Shown piece after piece: positions 1-11,210 of a stretch of DNA of 64,000 nt. The stretch covers positions 1,112,273 through 1,176,272 of the forward strand of contig CACRXP010000116.1 in NCBI GenBank assembly GCA_902702965.1, written 5' to 3'. This stretch comes from Spirometra erinaceieuropaei (taxonomy: Eukaryota > Platyhelminthes > Cestoda > Diphyllobothriidea > Diphyllobothriidae). Position numbers and translations under genes: made by a program. Position 1 is the first letter of the stretch. Each line of letters opens with the position of its first letter. The notes beneath the pieces were generated by a model, which did not search any database, was not told where the DNA came from, and saw nothing but the letters and a program-made list of their open reading frames with translations.

Positions 1-3000
1 TTCGCCACCATCATCAGCGCCTACGCTCCGACGATGACCAACCCCGACGCCGTCAGAGACAAATTCTACGAGGACCTGCACGCCCTCTTGGCGACTGTGT
101 CGAAGGCGGACAAGTTGATTGTCCTTGGTGACTTTAACGCCCGCGTCGGCACAGACCATACTGCCTGGAGGGGAGTGCTGGGTCCCCACGGTCTCCGCGA
201 CTCCAACGACAACGGCCTGCTTCTCCTCCGCACCTGCGCAGAACACCGCCTCACCCTGACGAATACCTTCTTCTGCCTGCCGGAGCGAGAGAAGGCCACC
301 TGGAGGCATCCTCGGTCGCGTCAGTGGCACCTGCTGGACTATGTCCTCGTCCGGAGGCGAGATCAGCGGGACGTGCTAGTGACGAAGGCGATCGCGGGTG
401 CTGACGGGTGGACCGACCATCGCCTCGTCATCTCGAAGATGCGTATTCGCCTACAGCCTCGCAGGAGACCACAAGGTAAGCGACCCCCAGGTAAGCTGAA
501 TGTTGTTTTGTTGTCTTTGCCTGCTCACCATCTTCATTTCAGCAATGAGCTAGCTCAACGGCTAGACAACCTTCCTATCGCTGCCGCCGCCGACGACGCC
601 GCCGCCGCCGATGCTGAGAACGCCTCCGTGGAGAACAGCTGGTGTCAACTGCGGGACACAGTCCAGTCGACGGCGCTCGCCGTCCTCGGTCGCGCTCCCC
701 GCCAACACCAGGACTGGTTCGACGACAACGACGCTGTCATCAGAAATCTGCTTGCCGAGAAGAACCGCCTACACAAAGCCTACGTAGAGCACCCAACTGA
801 GGGCAACAAAGCTGCCTTCTACCGCAGTCGCCGCCAGCTCCAGCAACGACTGCGCGAGATGCAGGACGCCTGGACTGCTCGCAAAGCTGAGGAGATCCAA
901 GGCTACGCGGACCGCAACGAATGGAAGAACTTCTTCTCCGCGATCAAAGCTGTCTACGGTCCGCCGACGAAGGGCACTGCTCCTCTCCTCAGCGCCGACG
1001 GCAGCACTCTCCTGACTGAGAAGACGCAAATCCTGCAGCGATGGGCCGAGCACTTCCGAGGCGTCCTCAACCGCCCTTCCGTCATCTCCGACGCCGCCAT
1101 CGCCCGCTTGCCGCAAGTGGCGACCAACGCGGGCCTCGACCTCCCGCCATTTCTCCAGGAGACCATCAGGGCCGTGCAGCAGCTCTCCAGCGGGAAAGCA
1201 CCCGGATCGGACGCAATCCCTGCTGAGGTCTACAAGCACGGAGGTCCCCAACTGATGGATCAGCTGACTGCGCTCTTCCAGGAGATGTGGCGTCAAGGTG
1301 AAGTCCCGCAAGATTTCAAGGACGCAACTATCGTGCACCTTTACAAGCGAAAAGGGAATCGCCAAGTCTGCGACAATCACCGCGGCATCTCCCTGCTGAA
1401 CATCGCCGGGAAGATCTTCGCTCGCATCCTGCTCAACCGCCTCAATAACCATCTGGAACAGGGCCTTCTGCCGGAAAGCCAATGCGGCTTCCGTCGTCAT
1501 CGTGGGACCACGGATATGATCTTCGCAGCCCGCCAACTTCAGCAGAAGTGCCAGGAGATGCGGACCCACCTGTACTCTACCTTCGTGGACCTGACGAAAG
1601 CCTTCGACACGGTGACTCGTGAAGGACTGTGGAAGATCATGCAGAAATTCGGCTGTCCGGAGCGATTCACTCAGATGGTGCGTCAGCTGCACGACGGTAT
1701 GATGGCGCGAGTCACGGACAACGGAGCTGTCTCAGAGGCATTCGCAGTGACCAACGGAGTGAAGCAGGGCTGTGTGCTGGCGCCTACCCTCTTCAGTCTC
1801 ATGTTCTCTGCCATGCTGATGGACGCCTACCGCGACGAACGCCCTGGAATCCGCATCGCCTATAGAACGGACGGTCATCTCCTGAATCACCGGCGCATGA
1901 ACTTCCAATCGCGTGTATCCACAGCCACCGTGCACGAACTCCTCTTCGCCGACGACTGCGCCCTAAACACCACCTCAGAAGTGGAGATGCAACGGAGCAT
2001 GGACCTATTCTCCGCCGCCTGCGAGAACTTTGGGCTGGTTATCAACACGCAGTAGACAGTGGTGATGCATCAGCCGCCTCCCAGCTGAGCCACAGCCCCC
2101 AACGCGCCGCAAATCAACGTGAATGGGACTCAACTGCAAGTGGTAGAGAACTTCCCGTACCTGGGCAGCACGCTCTCCCGCAACACCAAGATCGACGACG
2201 AAGTCGCCAACAGGATCTCGAAAGCCAGTCAAGCCTTCGGTCGCCTCCAAAGCACAGTTTGGAATCGTCATGGTCTCCAACTGAGCACAAAGCTGAAGAT
2301 GTACAAAGCCGTCATCCTGCCGACGCTACTGTACGGAGCGGAGACCTGGACGGTGTACACGAGGCAGGCACGTCGACTAAACCACTTCCACCTCAGCTGT
2401 CTTCGTCGCATCCTGAGGCTGAACTGGCAGGACCGCATCCCCGACACCGAAGTGCTGGAACGGACGGGAATTCTGAGCATCTACTCCATGTTGAGACAAA
2501 TGCAGCTGCGCTGGAGCGGCCATCTGGTGCGCATGGACGACGAGCGACTACCCAAACGACTCTTCTACGGAGACGTCGCGACGGGTTCTCGTCGTCAAGG
2601 AGGCCAAATTCGCCGTTACAAAGATACTCTGAAGTCCTCCCTGAAGCGCCTGCACATCAACCCGACCAACTGGGAAGAGCTCGCCCGCGATCGTCCGACA
2701 TGGAGGAGAACAGTGAAGACGGGCGCTGCTATCTACGAACCCAACCGCATCGCCGTCGCCAAAGTGAAACGCGAAGTCCGCAAATCACAACTTCGCCCAA
2801 TAAGCAACGCCGCCGCACAACCTCTCCCTACGTGTCCTCGATGTCAACGGACATTCCGGGCACGAATCGGACTTGTTGGACATCTTCGAACCAACTGCAC
2901 CTCTCGAACTGCTCCAGCCATCGTCCCCGCGCCCGCCTCTTCCTCGTCCTCTCTTCCGCCAACTAACTCTGTCACTTCTTCTGCACCACCACTTCCATCC

Positions 3001-3297
3001 TCCTCCTTCTCCTCCACTGCATTAGCGGTGGCCGTTCAGGCTGCCGTCTCACACATCGCCAACCACGACACAGCAACCGCAACCACCCCCACCTGCCCTC
3101 ACTGCCACCGCACCTTCACCTCTCGCATCGGCCTGGTCGGTCACTTGCGAATCCATCGCACAGAGACTGGTGAACCAGTGCCTGGAGCACCAACCTACAC
3201 CCACCGCACTCGCCTCCACTGCCCACACTGCCCTCGCATCTTCACGCATCGCATGGGTCTATTCGGCCACATGCGCATCCACAACGACCTGCGGTAG
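1..3297 (+). pseudogene. RTE ORF2-like endonuclease/reverse transcriptase, two in-frame stops
   Basis: The single frame encodes an APE-type endonuclease (GDFNARVG near residue 32; TDHRLV carrying the catalytic His) and then a reverse transcriptase: motif A as KAFDTV, motif B as NGVKQGC, catalytic FADD at residues 638-641 counted from the ATG at 34. TAG at 2053-2055 and TGA at 2086-2088 interrupt it just past the RT active site. The same frame resumes without a shift and continues through a thumb/C-terminal region ([15 protein letters not shown]) to three C2H2 fingers, whose first cysteines lie near 2833, 3094 and 3220. The protein would have lost its C-terminal third unless the stops are read through. 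The lack of any indel over 3.3 kb suggests a fairly recent insertion. Confidence 0.85.
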
Positions 3298-4378
3298 ACA
3301 ACCGCCGGTCACACCACACATTCCCTCACTCCCTACCTCCTAACATCATCACCCCATTAGACGTCAACCCTCACACACCTCATGCACTCAACTGCCGCCT
3401 CCCACGCAATTGGGAAGTGTGCATCTCGACTCGGTCCCCATGCGGCCTCGGCTGCACGAGTGACTTGAGTCCGAGACTATCCCGACACGTCAAGTGTCGT
3501 GGATAGGAAGGTTGCTGATTGACGCCCGTTCTCGGTTCACGCAGTTCGTCACGTTGTGTGTGTGTGTTGTGTAGTGGCGGACTGGTGGGCTGGGGACGGG
3601 CTGAAGCAGCACCTTCCACGGCCCTCTCACGCATGTGAGAGACACGCCGTTGAACCCCCGTTGTGTGAAATCCTGGTGTTTGTGTGTATGGGGGGCCAGG
3701 TCGTGCCGTGGCGCACGCAGTCATGGTCAGTCGACCATGTCAGCCACCGCGCCCATTCCCCACTCCAGTCTACTGACCGGCTCGGACAGTGGCTGGGGTG
3801 TGGGAATGGGTAGGGAGAGTGAGGTCGACGACTCAGCGCATTTTCCTCACTATAAACAATCTGACGCGCTTGAAGCTATCACGGTGCGCTAAAAGCCGTG
3901 GCTTGGAAGGTTGCCAACTGACGGGGTACCTTGGACCTCCTCCATTACTGGAGGCGGTCTGAGAGTCAGGCTGCAATGGCTCCTTTTTAATGTGGCCTTT
4001 ATGGCATTCCCACCACAGTGTGGGATCCGAGCCAGGCGTTGGCGGCACGCCCAGGTGCGGCTTCGGCCGTGCCAGCCTCCAAATCTATGTTGTGTTGGTT
4101 CAAATCCTGGTTATTGTTGTGTGGACCAGGGGGTGTGGTGGAACGCCAAGGTGAGGATCCGTCCGAGCCATCAACCTGCGGCCTCCCTCTTCTCCGGTCT
4201 TCTTGACTCTGTCTCGACACCGGGCCCAGGCGGGGGAGGAGGAGAGAGTGTAGGTAGATGCTACGCAAGTCTACTGGCACTATAAACCCCTGCGTTAGTC
4301 ACCGTCCCTGCTCCCAGCGCTGCTGCAGCTGTGGGGCACACGGTGGACATCGTCGAAATCGACGGTCGAACTGTCATC
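3298..4378 (+). other. 3' UTR of the RTE element
   Basis: This GC-rich stretch has no credible coding frame. Blocks of it recur elsewhere in the same order and orientation: a short CAATTGGGAAGTGTG block near 3408 is found on the - strand near 58,610, and the 3890-4378 part is found at 46.4, 52.2 and (on -) 58.07-58.35 kb. At both coding copies it follows the zinc-finger end of the ORF, which is why I treat it as the element's own 3' UTR and not as a separate SINE. A GT-rich run is at 3553-3577. Confidence 0.65.
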
Positions 4379-4647
4379 GCCTCGAGACTGGTTTTCAATT
4401 TCGCCATTTATTTGCCTTATTCAAGGCCACATACAGGTCAGTCCTGACCGACCCGCTTCTTACCCCTTCATGAAATCCGTTATACAATGCCATATACAGC
4501 TGACATTTATTTCGGCCCTGACGATGTCCGATTATAATCCATTCTATACCGCCACATGCAGGCCAGTCCTGCCCGCATTTTTCTGTTGCTATGTTTTTCG
4601 AGTTTTTTTATCCTGTAAAATTAATCCAATCATTTTTAAATTTTGAT

Positions 4648-4831
4648 GTGGAGTTTTTTCACCCCTCGCTTATCATTTTTCTTGACGGACTTCTAATTCA
4701 AAAACTATGTATTGCACTTTGCACAGATTTTGCCTACCTCGTCTAAAATTCGCATGTGAATCTATTTTTACTTGCTTTGATGGGACCCCGCCGGGTCTTT
4801 AATAAAAATAATAATAACTATTACTATTATT
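4648..4831 (+). repeat. LINE 3' end, copy 1
   Basis: A block of about 160 bp is shared with 7141-7325. It begins near a GTTTTTTCACCCCTCG motif, passes ACTATGTATTGCACTTTG, and ends in a GGGTCTTTAATAAAA signal followed by a simple AAT/ATT tail. The ending (AATAAA-like, then short tandem tail) is typical of non-LTR element 3' ends. Which LINE family owns it cannot be told here. Confidence 0.6.
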
Positions 4832-5349
4832 TGCACAACAGTCTGTTGATTATAGAATTACGCTTACATAATTTTCTATACCAGTCGATAATGGTATTCT
4901 CCGTTTGCATGCGATCATCTTGCACAGATAGTTCCTGATCGCGGGGCTAGATGGGTAATTTGTCGAGTTAACTTGGTAGCATGATTAGGGCGTTATTCAC
5001 CAATGACGTGTCAGAAAGTTCAGTTTGGTGCCCTCAACTGTGTCGTTAGAATTTATTAACCAGTTTGCTCAATTTGTTATGCGAACATCCGGATGGTCTT
5101 AAGGTCTTTGCGTAGTGTACCGGAGGACGAAGCAGAAAGCAAGCGTTTGAAAAAGCACTCACGTATATGCCTAATGCCAGTCCACGCAATGTGTACGTGA
5201 GAAAACCGTGATTCAAAAAACCGATGCAAAATGAGCATAGAGTCCCGCATACGTGCCCTGATTGTCAATATATTCCGAAAAACCTGTTACTAGCGACAGA
5301 TTTGGCCTCCAAATTACCCCACTTCGAGATGCAGTTAGCACGGTGGCCT
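4832..5349. other. No recognisable feature
   Basis: AT-rich, with only short scattered open frames on both strands and no motif I recognise. Confidence 0.4.
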
Positions 5350-5640
5350 TCTCAACGGACACGGCAAGCAAAACCTTGGTGTAGTCACAGCGCACTAAAT
5401 CGCCTGGTCCGGATGGCATACTTGCAAACGTTCTGAATGAAATTGCAGACTAAGTGATCTCCACGATCACCAAGACCCTCGAGGTTTTGTTGGAGTCAGG
5501 GACCTACCCAGAGACCGAAAGCAAGCGAACATAGACCGCATATATGAGAGTCACGAGAGAATTTTACCAGATAGCTCCAGACTAGTAAGTCTCCTGTTCA
5601 TCCTTTGCAAACTGATGAAGAAAACATAAAGAAAGAAGTT
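5350..5640 (+). mobile_element. LINE reverse-transcriptase scrap (CR1/Jockey-like)
   Basis: Read across frames, this encodes a KSPGPDGI motif (RT finger region) near 5395, then a region resembling the helix and LLESGTYPE segment, and near 5560-5630 a decayed NYRPVSLL-like block (SSRLVSLLFILCKLM). Stops and a frame change separate them. Only about 90 residues of RT remain, so this is a dead fragment. Assignment is by motif order alone. Confidence 0.55.
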
Positions 5641-6084
5641 AGTGAGGAATATTTGTAAAACGACTTGCATTGTGTGTATCGGTTTATATTTAAAAAAGAC
5701 TGATCCTGTCTCATTAACATGCAATCGGGGGTTTGCTCAGAGGGTTGGCCGCCACACAGGCTTTTATATGCCTGTATTAATAACGCCATGTCGGAGTTGG
5801 CAGTGGTTCGCCGTAGCGCTCCGAATGATGGTTTTCTAGGTCTCATTATGTTCTTAGTTTGTGTGTGAACAATATATGGAGTGCCTAAAATAGAAGAAGG
5901 TAATGCTTGTTAGTGATCATAAGTCGTGGAAATTACCACTATAGTCAACAGATGTGCTACAATGGCAAAATATCTTGAATCGACTACAAGGCCTGTGTGA
6001 TGAATTGCTTCTTATCCCCGGAAACATTCGGGGAAAAGTAATTACTGTTCACTATCCGATACTGGTATCTGGAACTGTTGAAAA
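5641..6084. other. No recognisable feature
   Basis: No repeat or domain is recognised here. Open frames are below 85 codons. Confidence 0.35.
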
Positions 6085-7134
6085 ATGAGACAGACGACTC
6101 TCCGACGCTCGCTAGTATTGTCGAAAGAGAGCGCGAAAAGTTCACAATTACGAACGATGACGGAAGATCAGTTTAAGTGCTCCATTTCTGCCTGCGATCT
6201 TCGGGCACCTCCCGATACTGAAATCATAAGCCGCCTGCTCAGTAAGCTTGTACAAGTCCACGACTCCATCCTACGGGCATGAGCTGTCGAATGTCAGCGG
6301 CTCAAACATCTTGAGCATGATTCTGTCGTCGTGGTGCAACCCATTTCCACTGTTGTTGCCACCAGTGTTCATGCTGTCGCCAACAATATTTCAATGCCAT
6401 TGCGGCACACAATGCGTTTGAAGAAATTCTCCCGCTCTTGGATGAACTCGAGTGTGAAGTCTCTTATGATGGTATTTAATCCAAAGGAACATGTTATCTC
6501 TCCAACCCTCTAAACCTTAACCTACTTGGCCTTGACTGGATCGAGAAACTCCACCTCATGGAAATGCCTCTGAACTGTGTTTGCAGTATACTGCAGTCAT
6601 TTTGCATGGTCCATCCAAGTCGCATTAGTAAGCTGAAGAGCTGACGTCCACTTTACAGGACAAGTTTGCCTCTCTATTTCAAGACGGTCTTGCTTGCTGT
6701 ACGAAGATGAAAGTCACCCTCTGTCTTAGGCCACAGGCAAAACCTGTTTTCCGATATCCAACACCCTAAGTGTCACTAAATAGGCCATGTTCTCGGGGAA
6801 ACTATCACATGCGTGCAGACCTGTTGGCCAACCACTGATCTCACTAGCGATCATCACTAAATCTTCATGCGCTGGACATCGCTATCTGTGGTTCATTTCC
6901 GTCTTATGTTTGCGGACCCTGTGGCAATTCCGTCTTCACTTCGACCTGCTGTATTACACCATTTTCATGTGGCTCATTTTGATACCAGTCGAATGAGGTC
7001 AGCTGCTTGCAGTCTTGACTACTAGCCGGGTATCGGCAGCGACATCGATGACCTGGTTCAACGCCGTTCTAGATGTTAACAAGCTATCAAGATGCCGCCT
7101 CGTCAACCGTCAATACGCGATTTTAAGTGAGAGT
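6085..7134 (+). mobile_element. Ty3/gypsy LTR-retrotransposon remnant
   Basis: Near 6145-6300 the frame reads EDQFKCSISACDLRAP, IISRLLSKL and ECQRL, resembling flatworm gypsy Gag. Near 6525-6600 LTGS/LDWIEKL and then MPLN resemble the protease-RT linker. Near 6660-6770 a KFASLFQD...KPVF pattern resembles the RT N-terminus. Near 7028-7130 PGIGSDIDDLVQR followed by KMPPRQP resembles the zinc-binding start of integrase. The RT body and RNase H are missing between the last two blocks. Several stops and frame changes are present and no LTRs are visible. The piece ends where the LINE tail at 7141 begins. Confidence 0.55.
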
Positions 7135-7140
7135 GACTTG

Positions 7141-7325
7141 CAGTTTTTTCACCCCTCGTTTTTTTCATTTTCATTTTGCTTAACGGACTTCTAATCTCAA
7201 AAACTATGTATTGCACTTTGTACAGATTTTGCCTACCTCGTCTAAAATTCGCATGTAAATTTATTTTTACTTGCTTTGATGGGACCCCGACGGGTCTTTA
7301 ATAAAATAATTGAATTGAATTGAGT
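7141..7325 (+). repeat. LINE 3' end, copy 2
   Basis: Near-copy of 4648-4831, including the GGGTCTTTAATAAAA ending. Here the tail is a TTGAA tandem (about 7308-7325), as seen at CR1-type LINE ends. It abuts the gypsy remnant, so it is probably a heavily 5'-truncated insertion. Confidence 0.6.
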
Positions 7326-7859
7326 TTTGATACACTTTCTTGTGATTGATGGCGTTATCTTGTTCCTTCTTTACAAAAATGATATCTCGTCGGCAGTTAA
7401 TCATTTAATTATGCTGATGATCTCAAATGCATGTACTCAACAAATCTACGACCCTTCATTGCCTGGAGCAAATCCATGCTGACTTGCTTGCCCTTTCAGC
7501 TAGATGTACGTTCGTCCGCAACTGGCATACGAAACTCCGTATGCTTTTGCAGATAGCTTCTTATCCATACCTACGAAAGTTCCTTTGATGGTGAAGAGAA
7601 CACCGGCTGCTCTTTTGGCCGCCTAACGCATTAAGACGAGAGCTCAGGAGACGAAAAATGCTGATCCAAACGTCTTTTTGTTCGATTACATTTGAAAGGC
7701 ACATTCAGTCGACGAGATGTTGATGATTTTCTCCACCTGTTCTCTCCTTCGTTTTGAGTCGCAGTGCGACGCATTTCTCAAAGTAAAACTTCAGCAGCCA
7801 TTTATCGGACAATTCACATTGGCGGTTAAGTCCTTCTTTCAGGGTTAGTTCATCGTTCT
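7326..7859. other. No recognisable feature
   Basis: I see no conserved motif or repeat match within the window. Confidence 0.3.
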
Positions 7860-9900
7860 CGTAGCTGATCGCTCACCCTAATTCGATATCATCAGCAAGT
7901 ATGACATCTTTGTAGTCCAGTCTATTCATACAGTCATTGACATAAACTAAAAGACATACCGACCCGAGCGCAAAGCTCTGAGGCACTTCACTCACAGCTG
8001 GCATTGGCACTGATTTTGCGCTACCAATGTACGCAGACTGCGATCGGCCGGTCAATAAGTCCTCTACCCAGTTGAGTAGGTTCCCCTTTATCTCCAACTG
8101 TCTGACTTAATGGATTAGCGACGGTGTGGAACACTATCAAAGGCCTTCTTGAAGTCGAGGAAAACACTATCGACTCTTGCGTCTTCGTTCAACGAGCAGA
8201 ACCATTGCTTCGCTGAATAGAAAATATTTGTTAACCAGGAGTGACTTCGTCGAAAGCCATGTTTTTGCACTGTCAAAGAAATCCTTTTATTCAAGGGACA
8301 TCATAGTAGCTTCATTGACTATTCTTCCCAAAACTTTGCAACAAATGCGCGTTGGACCCTCCGGCCGATAATTGTTAGCCTTTTTTCTGGATCTACCCTT
8401 GTGAATAGGATATATATTCCCCGTCTTCCTATCAGACGGGAGAATGCCTCGGCTAAAGGAATACTGGGAAATATCCAAAAGTGCTCCAGTGAGTTCGCAA
8501 GCCAAATCTTTCAGAACTTTTGCCGGTATATTGTCCAGACCCAGAGACGTTCACTCCTTAAGCGCTAGAATTTCCTCTCTCACATATACTTCTGCGCAGT
8601 CGATACCTCCTAGCCAAATTCCGTTTCCTAAACGGAGACTGATATGAAAAACCGGCTTATCGTCGTTTTCGGCAATATCCTCATTGTTTTCTCCTCTTTA
8701 CACTGAGCCCGTCTCTTTGTTCTTTGACCTGCTGTTGGTGCAGCCGAGGAGTACTTCTGGCTTATCAAGGACCCTTTCCGTAGCTCGATTTTCGTACTCC
8801 TTCCGCGACTTGCGGATATTTGATCTTAACTCGTTTCGTTTTTGTCGAAACTGCACATAACTCAAGAGTTGATTTGTTGTTGCCTACATACACCAAAGTT
8901 TGTTCTCTAGGTTTATCTCCCTTTTTGTATCTCGCGTTAACCAGACGGGACTATTTGTCTTTTCGACTCTACTTATCGGAAATTTTCGATACAAGACTTC
9001 GCTTATAACTCCTTTGGAAGCGTTCCAGTCCACATCTGGGTGTCCGGTAAGATAGTCATGCCAGTTCACTACTGATAATTCACTTCTCATAGCATCAGAA
9101 TTGCCCGCCAGAAATTCACCCGAGGCTCAGCCGTCTCCATTTGTTGGCTGTATAAGCGATGTTCCCAAACCAGTATGACATGGTCACTCTTATCAAGTGT
9201 GGTTATAGAACTAAGTCGGGCAGCAAATATTGGGTCTTTCGGAAGGGCGGGGTTCAGACAATTTGCCCTTTGGGTCTCTCTGATTCTAATTGGAAATGCC
9301 ATATTCTGTTTTAGAAATAGATAAATTGCTAGTTTTAGGAGTCTAGAATAAAATTGGTTATGCGAATCATTTACTAATAAATTGCTCCAATCGGCCATTA
9401 TAACGTTGAAGCCTCTGGTTACCAGTGCCTCTTGGTTTTGGGTCATCTCCTTAATTAACCCAAGCATCGCCTCGTCATCCTATGGAGTCTGACTGAGTGG
9501 CCTGTATACGGTTAAGAAATTCCAAGCAGGTGCACCCCACATCTTTAGTTTTAGCCGCATTGCTTCACAGTCACGGAAGCAATCAGTTTTATGCTCTGAC
9601 GCAATGATTTCTCGCTTTACGTAGATCACCAGTTCTTCTCCTTTTTATGAAGCCTGTCTCCGCGAAAAAGTCGATATTCGTCTTGAAAAATTTCAGCATC
9701 CAAGACTTCAGCCTGCAGTCAAGTCTCTGTTATGGAAATGACATCTGGTTAAGAATCTGATACCCCCACTTTCTCTTCATCTGGCTTTTAGAAAAAATGT
9801 ATGCATTCATATAAAGAAAGCGGAGTCAAGTTTAAAATAGATTTCCGAGCGATATTTAGATCGAGGTTACTGGATATTTCGCATGGATTATCCAATCCAT
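7860..9900 (-). mobile_element. Decayed CR1/Jockey-like LINE, minus strand
   Basis: Read on the minus strand from 9860 downward: an endonuclease start (PDVISITETCL, then DEYRLFRGDRL), an ADWSN in place of the usual GDFN near 9375, and KSDHVILVWEH near 9170. A linker follows (NSPVWLTRDTK near 8940). The RT has a NYRPEGPT motif near 8370, VFLDFKKAFD-like motif A near 8150 (shifted), LLNWVEDLLTGR near 8050, a VPQSFALGS motif B and an ADDIE active site near 7875. Stops and frame changes interrupt it throughout. The 3' part after the active site is missing. It is an inactive fossil. Confidence 0.8.
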
Positions 9901-11204
9901 CGTCCCCTTTCGAGTTTACTGCCGTTTGATCGAACTAGACGTCAGTGTTTTGACCGTTATTTTCACTGGTTAATTTGGCAGAAACGAACGTCCTTTTTAT
10001 AGTCTCGTTGTCCACTATACTCAGTGCTATTGGCTGTCTCCATAGGAATGAGCCGCAAACATTTACGCTTTTCTCATTTAACGTTCTTAGTTTTTTCTCG
10101 ACGGAAGTGGGTCTTCTGAGGATTTCGGCCTTCAGTTTCCGCCATGTTTCCGGTCGGCTGGAAAGAAATTCCACCGACAAAAATGCTAAACAGGCGTCTT
10201 GGAGTGCTGACTTTCCCTTCAGCAGCAGCAGAGCTTATTCCGTATTTTGGAGAAAAATCTTTAATGGTTTGTGTTGACTCGACTCATCCTCCGAATCTTT
10301 AATTTTACCCATGCTGAAGGCTTTTAGGACGGTAATGTTATCGTTCCTTTTTAATGTAGATTTTAGGTATTTCTGGAATAATTTCATATCGTGGTTTATT
10401 CTGTTATTTGGGATGTCCCAAGCAGACTCAAGCATACTCCTTATGACGATGTATTGACTACGATCAAGTTGAGGGTCCTGGCGTTTATTTTTATACATAG
10501 AGTCTACATTGCGTCAGTATCTGCTGTTAGCATCGTTTGAGTCCGAGACAGTTGTCATGGCATAGTTACCGTAGGGTTCCTCACCTACCGAGGCCTCTTG
10601 GTCATGTGGTGCTTCCTTTGACAGCGGGGCATTTGCTTGCATTGTGTGTGGACTCTGCTCTCTCCTACTGACACTCAGAACTATTTGGTCTTTTCCGCGC
10701 GCTCCGGGACACTTCTTTGTTTTCTGAGACCCCTTTTTGCCGTTATTTTCTCGCAAACGAGACCGGTTTTCGGTTGTGATTAAGTTCGTAAACGAGAATT
10801 CTTCATTTCGTGAGCTGACCGAGTTACTGAAGCCTTACTTGCATTTGTTCTACTTATCGTCTGCATTTCGGGCATTGCCGGCTTTCTCCTTCTGGATGTA
10901 TGGTGAGGAAGGTCTCAATCTCGATTCTTAGATCCCTTATCTCTTTCCCCATCTACAAGAACTTCTGCGGAAGTCCGAAACACGCCGCCCAGGTTTCGTC
11001 TTCGTATTTGACAGCCAATAAATTTAACGGACTCCTTGTCCGTTTGGCGGGAAACCCAACGTAGTAGTCGATTATGCAATATTTGATGCTTATTTGGTCA
11101 TTTTTAGACTGTCTGCAGCGCGCCAGTGACCCAGTGGCAGAAGTATTTGTAGCGTCATTCTCGTGTCCAGGATCGATCTCGACTCGAGGCGGACTTTTAC
11201 ACAA
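9901..11204 (-). other. Possible ORF1-side remnant of the minus-strand LINE
   Basis: Immediately 5' of the endonuclease on the same strand lie several Lys/Arg/Glu-rich open stretches (81, 87, 80 and 83 codons at 9935-10180, 10235-10498, 10514-10756 and 10953-11204). Their position and polar, helix-rich character would suit the first ORF of a LINE, but I recognise no zinc knuckle or RRM fold. This could equally be unrelated DNA. Confidence 0.25.
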
Positions 11205-11210
11205 TATCCA

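Larger units (their letters stand above)
1..4378 (+). mobile_element. RTE-type non-LTR retrotransposon, 5' end outside window
   Basis: The window opens inside the endonuclease of a LINE. The open frame is already running at base 1, where a short ISAYAP motif precedes the first ATG at 34, so the 5' end is missing. The order is AP endonuclease, reverse transcriptase, C-terminal domain, three C2H2 fingers, stop at 3297, then a GC-rich 3' UTR of about 1.1 kb. I place the 3' end near 4378 because the solo copies at 46.4 and 52.2 kb and the - strand copy at 58.07 kb all stop just after the same short motif GTCGAACTGTC. The RTE assignment rests on overall peptide style (GDFNARVG endonuclease motif, YLGS..S and YGAETW C-terminal motifs) and is inference from family knowledge. 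Confidence 0.85.

Noticed and set aside
769..1692. 307-codon open frame on the minus strand
   Set aside because: It lies wholly opposite the RTE reverse transcriptase and is a shadow of that GC-rich coding frame. The product matches no family.
4098..4113. Box B-like GGTTCAAATCC in the RTE 3' UTR (and GGGGTTCGAACC near 52,347)
   Set aside because: No box A at the right spacing, and the block sits in the same place of the RTE tail in several copies, so a tRNA or SINE promoter is not supported.
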